Assembly: GCA_963966775.1 (NCBI GenBank)
Contig: CAXAAH010000016.1
Span: forward strand, 1-35,142
Source of the DNA: UBA685 sp002299005
GTDB lineage: Bacteria > Pseudomonadota > Alphaproteobacteria > Puniceispirillales > Puniceispirillaceae
Length of the DNA stretch: 35,142 nt
Direction of reading: 5' to 3'
Each line of letters opens with the position of its first letter. Position 1 is the first letter of the stretch. The notes beneath the pieces were generated by a model, which saw only the letters and a program-made list of their open reading frames with translations, made no database searches and was not told the origin of the DNA. Positions 23,199 through 31,788 of this stretch are shown in pieces. The translations under genes were made by a program, and so were the position numbers.

Positions 23199-26172
23199 TG
23201 CTCACCTCCAACACACGCCATTCTTTTATCCGCGCCAGATGGCGATAGTCTGAATAATCTTGCTTGCCTTTGGGGTCTGGCTCAGCGTGATAGGGCATCG
23301 CCTCATCCTCAAAGCGCGTCAATAGCCCTGTAATCGCATCCATCAGCGGCGCTGCATCAAACTCCTTTGGCGTCACATCCTTCTTTTTGCCAACATCCTT
23401 ATTGCGCCCCTTTAATTCCCAATAAGCCAATTGGCGCACCTTTGCCCCTGTCGTAATCGTCTGATAGCCGCCATTGGCAATCAGCCCTGCCTCGACAAGC
23501 ATCTGTGCTGAACGCCCGCCTTCGACACGCTTCTTGGCCGGTGCGTCGCCTGTCTTATAATCGATGATAGACACGGTGCCATCATCATGGCGGACAATCC
23601 TATCTGCTTTGGCCGTGACAGTAAATTGCCGGTCGCCGATGGTAATGTCGACCACCCCTTGCGCTTCGGCAAAGCTGATATCACCGTCTTGGCGCAAGTC
23701 ATTATCCGCCTCAACAAACCAGCGTGCGACCGCGATAAATTGCGGCCACCAGAAATAGCGCACCTCATAATGATGCTCCCAAGGCGCAAACAGTGGTGTC
23801 GCGATCTCAATCAATTGGTCCAGATGCTGAGGCCCAATGGCACCGTCCTTATGGCTTTGCGTGAAGAGTTGCAGCGCTTTGTGAAAAATCGTGCCTTTGA
23901 GGGCCGCATTTGGTGCCTCATTCACAGGCGCAAGCGCGCGCAATCCCAAAATCTGCCGCGCATAAACCGCGTAAGGGTCACCAATCAGCTTGTCAAATTG
24001 CGTCGCTGAAAATTTCACCGGGCGCATCGCAACAGGCGGCGTTGGCGCAGGCGGGGCAATCGGCGTCACCTCTTGCGATGTCCGGTATGCCAAAATATCT
24101 TGCAAATCAGCAGGCAATTTTGGCGCTATCAAATCCTCAATTTTGAGCGCACCCATCACCGCATCCATGCGCGTCAACCACCTGCTTGGCAGGGTGGGGG
24201 TATCATTACTGCGCTTCGCCCTTGTTAAGATCACCTTGCTCATAGAGGCCGCCATCATGAAATCATGCGCCGATAGCGCGATACGCCATTGGCGATGCGG
24301 CAGGCCCATCGCCTCTGCCATCGTCTGATTCATCCATAAATCTTTCGACGCCCTTGGCGGCCATACGCCTTCATTCAAGCCTGATAATATGACGAGATCA
24401 GCCGATATCATACGTGATTCAACCGCGCCCAAAATCGCAAGACGAGACTGTTTTTGGAACGGCACTCTTATGTCGATGCCGCTCATAATTACATGCAATA
24501 TGTCGGCAAAAGCGGCATAAGAGAGCGTGAAATCAGTGGCATAAAGCGCCAATTCTTGCAGGGCTGTTGCCGCCGCACCTCCCTCTGGCCCCTCCCACAG
24601 GCGCAACACAGCCTCAGCCTCATTTGCCTTTTGCGTCGCCGTGAACGCCTCTGCCACACTGCCAAGCAAGCTGGCACAATCACTAAGCGCGGCCGTACCA
24701 TCTGCCTCCAGCAAAGGCGCAAGCGGGGCTATCAAATGCGTCTTCACAAAATCCTGCATCTCAGGGTCTTTTGCCAAATGCGCGACTAGCCCTTCACAAT
24801 CATCAAACGGCAAGGCGCCGCGCAAATATTTGCGGTTTAACTGGTTAATTTTTTGCCGAAAGACAATGCGATCACATTGACCAGCCGCCAGCGGGTGAGA
24901 GGCAAGCGCGATCAAGTCACTTATCACATTTTGCGAGTGAATAAGCCGCGCCAACAGCATCAAATATGTGCCAAGGCTTGTTTGGGCCAGCGGCTCACCA
25001 GCTGAATCATCAATTTCAATATCAAAGCGCCGCAATTCAGCCTGCACCATCCGCGCCAATTGCCTATCAGCTGTCACCAAAATAGCTGTCTTCTCCGGCT
25101 CCTCTAGCACACGGCGCATAGCAAGCGCGATGATTGCCGCCTCTTCATGACTATCTTGTGCCTCAAGTCGCGAAAAGCCCTTATAGGTCTCTTCGTCCAT
25201 CAGCGCATCATCATCAGCCCCGCCGAGATTACGCCATTTCTCCGTCTGGCTAGCCGGCCTCATGACCTCTTGCAAGAACCGAATGCGCGGCGCGTTTTCT
25301 TCAAAAAGCGGGCTTGATATAGGCCATAGGTCCACCTCTTTTGGCGCTATCTCAAGCGCCCCTAATGTCACTGATAGCGGGTGAAGCGGATGCACCTTAT
25401 CAGCCTTAATGGCCTGCCAGTCTTCTTCGCCAATTGACGGGATCATGCCGGGAAAGACAACCATCCCTTGCGGCAGGCTGGCGACAATTTTCATCATCTT
25501 TTGTGTCGCTGGCAGTGTGCCTGTCGAGCCGGCAATAATAATCGGATGGCTTGGTTGTTCTGCCTGCCAAATCTCTGTTTGGCGCGCCATCATCGCAATG
25601 CGTCTCGCGACCGGATCCATCGCCCCTTCTAGGGTCAGGATCTGCGGCCAATATTGCCACATAATCGAGAGAAATTGCGCGATATCCTCCCAATGAGAGG
25701 CCAGCTCTTTTGGCCAAAGAGACGCCATCTCTGCAATATCAAACTCAGCATTCTGCACCTGATCAAGCAATTGCACCAACGCTCTGGCAAGCGCAAAGGC
25801 CTGTGCTTCGGATGGTCTATGCCCACCAATCGGAAAGGATTGCACTTGGCGCGCAATCAGGCAAAGCCGGCGCATCACTGGCATAGCAGGCGGCAAGGCC
25901 CCATCATCGAGACCGGCAAAGCCATGCGCGCTCGGCAAATCATCATCAATATCGCCAATGGCATGTAATTTCGGCAATAAGAGCGCCTTGCCCTTGCTTT
26001 CTTGCAAGAAAGCGGCCGAAAGCTGTCTCAAGCCACGGCGTGTTGGCAGATAGATCTGCGCGCGCGCCAATTCATCAGGCGAAAAACGCGCCAACAGGCC
26101 ACGCGCTAACTCACTGGCAAAGGCACATCCGGGCGGGATGGTGTAATAAGACGGCTTATGCATAGCCCCCAT
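23191..26172 (-). CDS. addB: Double-strand break repair protein AddB (alphaproteobacterial type)
   Basis: A 993-residue partner of AddA. The N-terminal half has a helicase-like fold without a classical Walker A, as is usual for the alphaproteobacterial AddB family (TIGR02786). The C-terminal nuclease shows ATQFDKLIGDPYAVYAR, then KADRI and IIDYKTG near residue 869. No cluster of four Cys for an iron-sulfur centre is apparent. ATG at 26172 or 26163 could both serve. Upstream tsaE ends only 71 bases away, where other alphaproteobacteria have two extra genes. Confidence 0.93.
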   Translation of the reverse strand: MGAMHKPSYYTIPPGCAFASELARGLLARFSPDELARAQIYLPTRRGLRQLSAAFLQESKGKALLLPKLHAIGDIDDDLPSAHGFAGLDDGALPPAMPVMRRLCLIARQVQSFPIGGHRPSEAQAFALARALVQLLDQVQNAEFDIAEMASLWPKELASHWEDIAQFLSIMWQYWPQILTLEGAMDPVARRIAMMARQTEIWQAEQPSHPIIIAGSTGTLPATQKMMKIVASLPQGMVVFPGMIPSIGEEDWQAIKADKVHPLHPLSVTLGALEIAPKEVDLWPISSPLFEENAPRIRFLQEVMRPASQTEKWRNLGGADDDALMDEETYKGFSRLEAQDSHEEAAIIALAMRRVLEEPEKTAILVTADRQLARMVQAELRRFDIEIDDSAGEPLAQTSLGTYLMLLARLIHSQNVISDLIALASHPLAAGQCDRIVFRQKINQLNRKYLRGALPFDDCEGLVAHLAKDPEMQDFVKTHLIAPLAPLLEADGTAALSDCASLLGSVAEAFTATQKANEAEAVLRLWEGPEGGAAATALQELALYATDFTLSYAAFADILHVIMSGIDIRVPFQKQSRLAILGAVESRMISADLVILSGLNEGVWPPRASKDLWMNQTMAEAMGLPHRQWRIALSAHDFMMAASMSKVILTRAKRSNDTPTLPSRWLTRMDAVMGALKIEDLIAPKLPADLQDILAYRTSQEVTPIAPPAPTPPVAMRPVKFSATQFDKLIGDPYAVYARQILGLRALAPVNEAPNAALKGTIFHKALQLFTQSHKDGAIGPQHLDQLIEIATPLFAPWEHHYEVRYFWWPQFIAVARWFVEADNDLRQDGDISFAEAQGVVDITIGDRQFTVTAKADRIVRHDDGTVSIIDYKTGDAPAKKRVEGGRSAQMLVEAGLIANGGYQTITTGAKVRQLAYWELKGRNKDVGKKKDVTPKEFDAAPLMDAITGLLTRFEDEAMPYHAEPDPKGKQDYSDYRHLARIKEWRVLEVSND

Positions 26173-26243
26173 AATAGAGGGGTTTCATAATGAAATTCTA
26201 TCAAAATATTTGTAAAAATTTAGCGGCTGAATAAGGCCCGCAT

Positions 26244-26744
26244 CTAGGCAGGCCTGACAAGCGCAAGCCCGGCTTTTTGCGCCAATTCCCGAAGCGGCCC
26301 TATCAGGCTCTCATCGCCCGCAATCTCAAATAAGCGTGCATCCTCATCAGCGAACGAAATCTCGATACTAGCCGCATCTGCGGGCCAAAAACCGCCCATC
26401 TTGCTTGGCCATTCCACCAGATTAGCCGCCTCATAAAAGCTGTCCTCAACACCAAGCTCAAAGGCTTCTTCGGGCGCTTCCAGACGGTATAAATCCATAT
26501 GCATCACAGGCAAGCCAGCTTGTGTCTCATAGCTTTGGACAAGCGTAAAGGTCGGGCTTGGCACCTCTTGCGCTTCACCGCACGAGCGTTGTATCACATA
26601 GCGGGCAAAAGCAGATTTACCGACGCCTAGCGGCCCCTGAAGACCCACCACCAAACCAGCACGCAACAGCAAAGCAAAACAGCCTGCCAGAGATTTTGTC
26701 TCTGACAGGCTGTGGCATTTTATCGTGAGACTATCTCTCATCAC
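26244..26744 (-). CDS. tsaE: tRNA N6-threonylcarbamoyladenosine biosynthesis ATPase TsaE
   Basis: A 166-residue ATPase that works with TsaB and TsaD to make the t6A modification at position 37 of ANN-decoding tRNAs. Walker A GPLGVGKS is at residues 37-44, followed by SPTFTLVQSYE and HMDLYRL, the family hallmarks, and EWP before the C-terminus. Length is normal. It starts 12 bases after the ahcY stop, giving an ahcY-tsaE-addB-addA run. Confidence 0.93.
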   Translation of the reverse strand: MMRDSLTIKCHSLSETKSLAGCFALLLRAGLVVGLQGPLGVGKSAFARYVIQRSCGEAQEVPSPTFTLVQSYETQAGLPVMHMDLYRLEAPEEAFELGVEDSFYEAANLVEWPSKMGGFWPADAASIEISFADEDARLFEIAGDESLIGPLRELAQKAGLALVRPA

Positions 26745-26756
26745 AATAGTCTTATA

Positions 26757-28151
26757 CTAGTAGCGATATTGCTCAGACTTGAACGGCCCTTGCTGTTCAA
26801 CACCGATATAATCAGCCTGATCTTCGCGTAATTGTGACAAGGTTGCGCCGACTTTTTCCAAATGCAAAGCGGCCACTTTCTCATCCAAATGGCGCGGCAA
26901 TGTATAGACTTGGCGGTCATATTTTGCGCCATCTTGCCATAGCTCAATCTGTGCTAGCACCTGATTGGTGAAAGAGGCTGACATCACAAATGATGGGTGA
27001 CCCGTGGCACAACCAAGATTAACAAGGCGGCCCTTCGCAAGCAAAATCATGCGCTTGCCATCTGGGAATTCAACCTCATCAACTTGTGGCTTTACTTCAT
27101 GCCATTTCATGTTTGATAGCGAGGCAACCTGAATTTCATTATCGAAATGGCCGATGTTACAAACAATCGCGCGGTCTTTCATCTCACGCATATGGTCGAT
27201 GGTGATGACGTCCTTATTGCCTGTTGCGGTCACAAAGATATCAGCCTTTGGCGCGGCCTGCTCCATTGTCACAACTTCATAGCCTTCCATCGCCGCTTGA
27301 AGCGCGCAAATCGGGTCAACTTCTGTGACCATCACACGCGCACCACCTTGACGAAGAGACGCAGCAGAGCCTTTGCCCACATCACCATAACCAGCGACAA
27401 CCGCAACCTTACCCGCAAGCATCACATCTGTTGCGCGGCGGATACCATCTACCAATGATTCACGGCACCCATATAGATTGTCAAATTTTGACTTGGTCAC
27501 TGAATCATTCACATTAATTGCCGGGAATGGCAGAAGGCCTTTTTCGGCCAATTGATACAAACGAAGCACGCCTGTTGTAGTCTCTTCAGAGACGCCCACA
27601 ATCGCATCACGCTGCATCGTGAACCAGCCAGGGCTTGACGCCAGACGCTTTTCCATCTGTGCTTTGAGATATTCTTCTTCCTCAGAGGCAGGGTGCGTTA
27701 AGATAGCTTCCCCTGCTTCGGCTCTTGCACCGAGCAAGATATACATGGTCGCATCACCGCCATCATCTAGGATGATGTTTGACGGCTTGCCATCTGGCCA
27801 ATCGAATGTGCGGTCAACATATTCCCAATATTCAGCCAGTGTCTCGCCCTTCTTGGCAAAGACAGGCACACCTGAATCAGCGATAGCCGCAGCCGCTTGG
27901 TCTTGTGTTGAGAAGATATTACAAGATGACCAGCGAATATCCGCGCCAAGCTTTGAGAGCGTTTGAATAAGCACGGCTGTTTGAATGGTCATATGAAGAC
28001 AACCTGTCAGGCGCGCGCCCTTCAAAGGTGATTGCCCCTTATACTCGTCGCGCAAAGCCATAAGGCCTGGCATCTCGCTCTCAGCAATTGAAATCTCTTT
28101 ATGACCCCAATCAGCGAGACTGATATCGGAGATAATATAATCTTGTGACAT
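26757..28151 (-). CDS. ahcY: Adenosylhomocysteinase (SAH hydrolase)
   Basis: A 464-residue NAD-dependent enzyme that splits S-adenosylhomocysteine into homocysteine and adenosine, relieving inhibition of methyltransferases. NAD-binding GYGDVGKGSA lies near residue 254, with TVLIQTL-type TAVLIQTLSKLGA, NVNDSVTKSKFDN and the C-terminal GPFKSEQYRY all present. I chose ATG at 28151 because AAAAGGA lies 8 bases upstream and MSQDYIISD fits the family; the in-frame ATG at 28181 adds ten lysine-rich residues without support. rapZ precedes it directly, without the HPr and EIIA genes usual in this order. Confidence 0.97.
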   Translation of the reverse strand: MSQDYIISDISLADWGHKEISIAESEMPGLMALRDEYKGQSPLKGARLTGCLHMTIQTAVLIQTLSKLGADIRWSSCNIFSTQDQAAAAIADSGVPVFAKKGETLAEYWEYVDRTFDWPDGKPSNIILDDGGDATMYILLGARAEAGEAILTHPASEEEEYLKAQMEKRLASSPGWFTMQRDAIVGVSEETTTGVLRLYQLAEKGLLPFPAINVNDSVTKSKFDNLYGCRESLVDGIRRATDVMLAGKVAVVAGYGDVGKGSAASLRQGGARVMVTEVDPICALQAAMEGYEVVTMEQAAPKADIFVTATGNKDVITIDHMREMKDRAIVCNIGHFDNEIQVASLSNMKWHEVKPQVDEVEFPDGKRMILLAKGRLVNLGCATGHPSFVMSASFTNQVLAQIELWQDGAKYDRQVYTLPRHLDEKVAALHLEKVGATLSQLREDQADYIGVEQQGPFKSEQYRY

Positions 28152-28190
28152 GTTTTTATCCTTTTTATATGACCGCTTCACCCTGAGATG

Positions 28191-28218
28191 TTCAAGATGA
28201 GTTATTCAAGATGGGTCA
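28191..28218. repeat. 14-base tandem repeat upstream of ahcY
   Basis: TTCAAGATGAGTTA (28191-28204) is followed directly by TTCAAGATGGGTCA (28205-28218), 12 of 14 bases identical. It lies in the ahcY leader about 40 bases before the start codon. Confidence 0.6.
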
Positions 28219-28230
28219 TATCAATTTCCG

Positions 28231-28254
28231 GCCCCTTGTAGCACAAGTTGGGGC
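28231..28254 (-). promoter_or_regulatory. Hairpin between rapZ and ahcY
   Basis: GCCC-CTTGT and ACAAG-GGGC arms pair through nine bases around an AGC loop, with a three-base bulge on one side. No T-run follows on the minus strand, so it is a poor terminator and could be part of the ahcY leader or a processing site. Confidence 0.4.
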
Positions 28255-28301
28255 ATAATTAGAAGCAAAATAGCACCCTGTGTTACGAAGCGGGTCGCTC
28301 A

Positions 28302-29201
28302 CTAGCTTTCTTGTGCTTGGATTTTTTGCAATTCACGATGCAAGATAGAGACATTATGGCCTTCTGCTTTTGCCCAAGCGGCGAAATAAACCGCCATTGC
28401 AACAGAGCGATGCTTGCCACCGGTACAGCCAAAGGCAAAGGTGATTTGCGGGCGATTATCGCGCAATGCACCTTTAAAAATTGGCACGCTGAGGCGTTTT
28501 AGGTCTCGGCAAAAGCTCTCAAAATGCTCATCTGCGGCGACATAATTAGCAACCTCTTCTGCCTCACCTGTCATCACTCGCAAGTCTGGCGCCCAATGCG
28601 GATTGCGCAAGAAACGCATATCAAACACATAATCCGCCCCTTCCGGCAGGCCTTCCTTATAGGCAAAGCTGAGGACGCGTATTTGTGCGCTATTCACCTG
28701 TTCAATCTCAAGCCCATTTAACAAGGCTCGGCGCAAAGCATTTGGCGAGGTCGCCGTTGAATTAATTGTGACATCCGCCAGCGTGCGCAATTCTGACATA
28801 CGCTCATAATCAAGGGCGATCGCTTCTTCCAATTGATGCTCACCCGCAAGCGGATGGTTGCGTCTTGTGGATTGGAACCGGCGCAAAATCTCTAAGGGGG
28901 TTGCCGATAGATGCACAACTTTAAACGCCGTATCAAATTTCTGGCGCAAATTTTCTATCAGACGCTGCAGGGCTTGGATATCAAACCCTGAGGTTCTGGC
29001 ATCAACACAGAATACAAGGTCATTGCCTTCTGTTTCCACCTCAAGCGCGACAAGCTGATCAACAAGGGCGAGCGGCATATTATCAACCGACATAAACCCT
29101 TCATCTTCAAGGATTTTCACAGCCGTCGAATGCCCGGCACCCGCTTGGCCAAGCACAAGAATAACAGATGGCTGTTTATCACGCATAGAGATAACCCTCA
29201 T
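28302..29201 (-). CDS. rapZ: RNase adapter protein RapZ (YvcJ/YhbJ family P-loop protein)
   Basis: A 299-residue protein of the RapZ family; the E. coli member senses glucosamine-6-phosphate and directs RNase E to the small RNA GlmZ. Family features are clear: EDEGFMSVDNMPLALV, STRRNHPL, ADVTINST and the C-terminal GCTGGKHRSVAMA with LHREL. The P-loop reads GQAGAGHST (residues 18-26) with His24 in place of the invariant Walker A Lys; many alphaproteobacteria have Arg there. The gene lies 21 bases after chvG and before ahcY, but the usual neighbours hprK, EIIA(Man) and HPr are absent. Start at ATG 29201; 29186 is an alternative. Confidence 0.93.
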   Translation of the reverse strand: MRVISMRDKQPSVILVLGQAGAGHSTAVKILEDEGFMSVDNMPLALVDQLVALEVETEGNDLVFCVDARTSGFDIQALQRLIENLRQKFDTAFKVVHLSATPLEILRRFQSTRRNHPLAGEHQLEEAIALDYERMSELRTLADVTINSTATSPNALRRALLNGLEIEQVNSAQIRVLSFAYKEGLPEGADYVFDMRFLRNPHWAPDLRVMTGEAEEVANYVAADEHFESFCRDLKRLSVPIFKGALRDNRPQITFAFGCTGGKHRSVAMAVYFAAWAKAEGHNVSILHRELQKIQAQES

Positions 29202-29222
29202 TCTTTATCCAGATTTACCTAG

Positions 29223-30866
29223 CTACAGATTATCATGAGAAAGCGGCAAGCTTAAACAAAAAGATGCGCCAGATGGTTTCAAATTAGCCGCACGAAGTGT
29301 GCCATTATGCGCTTCTGCGATTTGACGTGAGATAGACAAGCCTAGACCTGAATGATTGCCAAACCCTTCAGAGGTTGGACGCTCTGTATAAAAGCGCTCA
29401 AAAATAGCCTCTAATTTTGCCTCAGGGATACCCGGGCCTTCATCATTAATGATAATCTGAACCATGGCCGCATCATGCTTCATCGCAATGGTGATAACAC
29501 TATTTGGCGGCGAGAAGCTGACGGCGTTTTGTATTAGATTATCCAAAATCTGGGCAATGCGCCCTTGGAACATCCGCACCTTTAGCGGCCCAGCCGCGCC
29601 ATCTTCACCAGCCCCATCCATGTCCCATTTTAGCGTTACATCTTGCAAGCGTTGCTGTGTTGCCATCACCCAGCTGTCCAAAAATAGGCTGATATCAGAC
29701 GGCGCAGGCAAGGCGCGATTTAATTCAACATCAATACGGCTTGCCAGCGATATATCCGTGATAAGCCTATCAAGACGCCCCACATCAGCCAGAATAATAT
29801 CCATCAATTTTCGCTGCTGCACAGGATCATCAATGCGAGACACCGTCTCCACCGCTGAGCGCAGGGAGGTGAGCGGGTTTTTCAATTCATGCGAGACATC
29901 TGCCGCAAAGCCGGCTGTTGCTTGAATACGGCGTTGCAATTCAGCCGTCATACCAGACAGCGCTTGCGAGAGATCGCCAATCTCATCACGGCGATTTGGC
30001 AATCTTGCGAGCGGCTTATCATCATGGCTATTGCGCAAAGCATCTGCGGCCCCTGCCAGCTTTGAGATAGGCGTCGTGATAGATCGCGCAAGATACAGAC
30101 CAAGGCCAATCGTCACCAATAGCACAAAGCCAAATAGTTGCAGAAAGACCCATTGCACAGCTTTGATTTCATTTTCAATATGGCCACCACTTGTCGTCAG
30201 CAACAGCGCGCCACGCACCATCCGCACATCTTGCACGGGCACAGCGACCGACAAGACCATCTGTCTGCGGCCATTCAAAAAGACATTGCGATGCACACCG
30301 CCATCAAGGGCTTTGGCGACATCTTCAAATTGTGAGGCATTGCGCAATCGTCTATGCCTGATGATGCGCAACGGCCTGTCATCGCCAAAATAGGCGGTCA
30401 GGCTCGTCAGCCAGCTTGAGATTTGTTGGCCAAATTTATTGCGCATATCGCTCGGCCGGCGGACATTCAAACGCACCACACCTTGCGAGAGGCCATCACG
30501 CGCTGTATCAGCGGCAAGCGCGCCATTTGGCTGGAACACACGCGCCCGCAATAACGAGCCATAACCAACCAGCGGCAATAATTGCTTCATCGTCTCAGGC
30601 GATAAATAGCGCCCCGGCTGTTGCAAGACGTCTGTGGCACTCGCCTCTGCCAATGCAAGAGAGCGCGCAAGCACCACCCCTTGACGTTCAAGCGCATCAA
30701 GTTCTGCTCTAATCAAGACGCTTTTATATTGCCCAACCGAAAACAGACCAATCATAAACAGCACCAATGGCAACAGCATGATAGCCATGATCCGCGCCGA
30801 TAGACGCGAGAATAGACGCGGAAAACGAAGGCGTCTCAATGGGGCAAATAAAGCTGGTCTCATCAC
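29223..30866 (-). CDS. chvG: Two-component sensor histidine kinase ChvG/ExoS type
   Basis: A 547-residue membrane kinase. The first helix is at about residues 25-47 (RIMAIMLLPLVLFMIGLFSV) and the second follows QWVFLQLFGFVLL, enclosing a periplasmic sensor domain of about 200 residues. HAMP comes next, then the H-box SHELKNPLTS with phospho-acceptor His326, N-box LIQNAVSFS, and G-boxes DEGPGIPE and SGLGLSIS. ChvG senses acid and envelope stress in rhizobia and relatives, and signals to ChvI. chvI ends 3 bases before this start, so they are one operon. chvG here is followed by rapZ rather than hprK. Confidence 0.93.
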   Translation of the reverse strand: MMRPALFAPLRRLRFPRLFSRLSARIMAIMLLPLVLFMIGLFSVGQYKSVLIRAELDALERQGVVLARSLALAEASATDVLQQPGRYLSPETMKQLLPLVGYGSLLRARVFQPNGALAADTARDGLSQGVVRLNVRRPSDMRNKFGQQISSWLTSLTAYFGDDRPLRIIRHRRLRNASQFEDVAKALDGGVHRNVFLNGRRQMVLSVAVPVQDVRMVRGALLLTTSGGHIENEIKAVQWVFLQLFGFVLLVTIGLGLYLARSITTPISKLAGAADALRNSHDDKPLARLPNRRDEIGDLSQALSGMTAELQRRIQATAGFAADVSHELKNPLTSLRSAVETVSRIDDPVQQRKLMDIILADVGRLDRLITDISLASRIDVELNRALPAPSDISLFLDSWVMATQQRLQDVTLKWDMDGAGEDGAAGPLKVRMFQGRIAQILDNLIQNAVSFSPPNSVITIAMKHDAAMVQIIINDEGPGIPEAKLEAIFERFYTERPTSEGFGNHSGLGLSISRQIAEAHNGTLRAANLKPSGASFCLSLPLSHDNL

Positions 30867-30869
30867 AAA

Positions 30870-31577
30870 TTATGCGGTCTCATCATGGTCTGATTTATAG
30901 CGATACCCAATGCCATAAAGTGTTTCAATCCTGTCAAAACTATCATCAACCACTTTGAATTTACGGCGCAATCTTTTGATATGGCTGTCAATCGTGCGGT
31001 CATCCAAAAAGACCGAATCGCCATAGGCAGAATCCATCAGCTGGTCACGATTTTTCACATGGCCCGGGCGCACAGCCAGCGATTGAAGAAGCAAAAATTC
31101 TGTCACTGTCAATTTTACATCACGCTCTTTCCACGTCACCAAATGGCGGTCTGGGTCGAGCATCAAATCACCATAACGAATGGCTTGTGCGGACACATCT
31201 TCGCTATCGGCCAGCTGGGCACGGCGCAAGACAGCTTGAATACGCGCCAATAACAGACGTTGCGAGAACGGCTTGGTGATATAATCATCCGCGCCAAGCC
31301 CAAGGCCCAAAGCCTCATCTAACTCATCATCTTTGCTGGTCAAAAAGATCACGGGCACAGATGATTTCGCGCGCAATTTTTCCAGCAATTCAGTGCCCGT
31401 CATGCGCGGCATTTTGATATCAAGCACCGCCAAATCCACAGGCCGACGCATCAGCCCTTGCAAGGCCTGCTCACCATCGGCATAGGTATCAATCTCATAC
31501 CCCTCAGCCTCAAGCGCCAGAGAGACGGATGTTAAAATATTTTGGTCATCATCAACTAAGGCAAGTCGCTTTTTCAT
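30870..31577 (-). CDS. chvI: Two-component response regulator ChvI type
   Basis: A 235-residue OmpR/PhoB-type regulator. The receiver has acidic VDDDQN at 8-13, phospho-acceptor Asp53 in LDIKMPRMTG, and the conserved Lys in ITKPFS. The C-terminal winged helix holds TVTEFLLLQSLAVRPGHV and DDRTIDSHIKRLRRKF, close to the ChvI consensus. AGGAG lies before the start. Paired with ChvG; in relatives it controls envelope, exopolysaccharide and acid-stress genes. Directly upstream is a promoter candidate and then polA on the same strand. Confidence 0.95.
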   Translation of the reverse strand: MKKRLALVDDDQNILTSVSLALEAEGYEIDTYADGEQALQGLMRRPVDLAVLDIKMPRMTGTELLEKLRAKSSVPVIFLTSKDDELDEALGLGLGADDYITKPFSQRLLLARIQAVLRRAQLADSEDVSAQAIRYGDLMLDPDRHLVTWKERDVKLTVTEFLLLQSLAVRPGHVKNRDQLMDSAYGDSVFLDDRTIDSHIKRLRRKFKVVDDSFDRIETLYGIGYRYKSDHDETA

Positions 31578-31655
31578 CTCATCACTCCTGTTAAAAAGAA
31601 CGCGCCCCTATCAGGCTAGCTGTTTGTCGAGCCTTTAAACTCATACTTTAAGCTA

Positions 31656-31685
31656 ATATAAGGCTGTGTAAAAATCATGACGCAA
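31656..31685 (-). promoter_or_regulatory. Putative chvI promoter
   Basis: On the minus strand TTGCGT (31685-31680) and TTATAT (31661-31656) are 18 bases apart, about 80 bases before chvI. Plausible but not a strong match. Confidence 0.3.
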
Positions 31686-31693
31686 TCTTGTCA

Positions 31694-31720
31694 TAAAAAA
31701 GGCACATCCCTATTTGCCTC
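31694..31720 (-). terminator. Rho-independent terminator after polA
   Basis: On the minus strand AGGCA and TGCCT flank a 10-base loop and are followed by TTTTTTAT. It lies 56 bases past the polA stop and would separate polA from chvI. Confidence 0.6.
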
Positions 31721-31740
31721 GCAAGTAATGGCCTGCCTAA

Positions 31741-31788
31741 CATCTAATGCGCCAGATATCTAATGCGCCACATGTCTAATGAGCAAGG
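31741..31788. repeat. Three-copy 16-base repeat at the polA 3' end
   Basis: CTAATGCGC at 31744-31752 and 31760-31768, and CTAATGAGC at 31776-31784, are spaced exactly 16 bases apart. The third copy is the end of polA (Ala-His-stop on the minus strand). Spacer bases (CAGATAT, CACATGT) are partly alike. Confidence 0.7.

Noticed and set aside
22846..23253. Plus-strand 135-codon frame at the addA-addB junction
   Set aside because: Antisense to the addA N-terminus, including its Walker A; no independent support.
28152..28301. SAH, SAM-II or SAM-V riboswitch upstream of ahcY
   Set aside because: I could not place the conserved core bases of any of these motifs in the leader; only a hairpin and a tandem repeat are evident.
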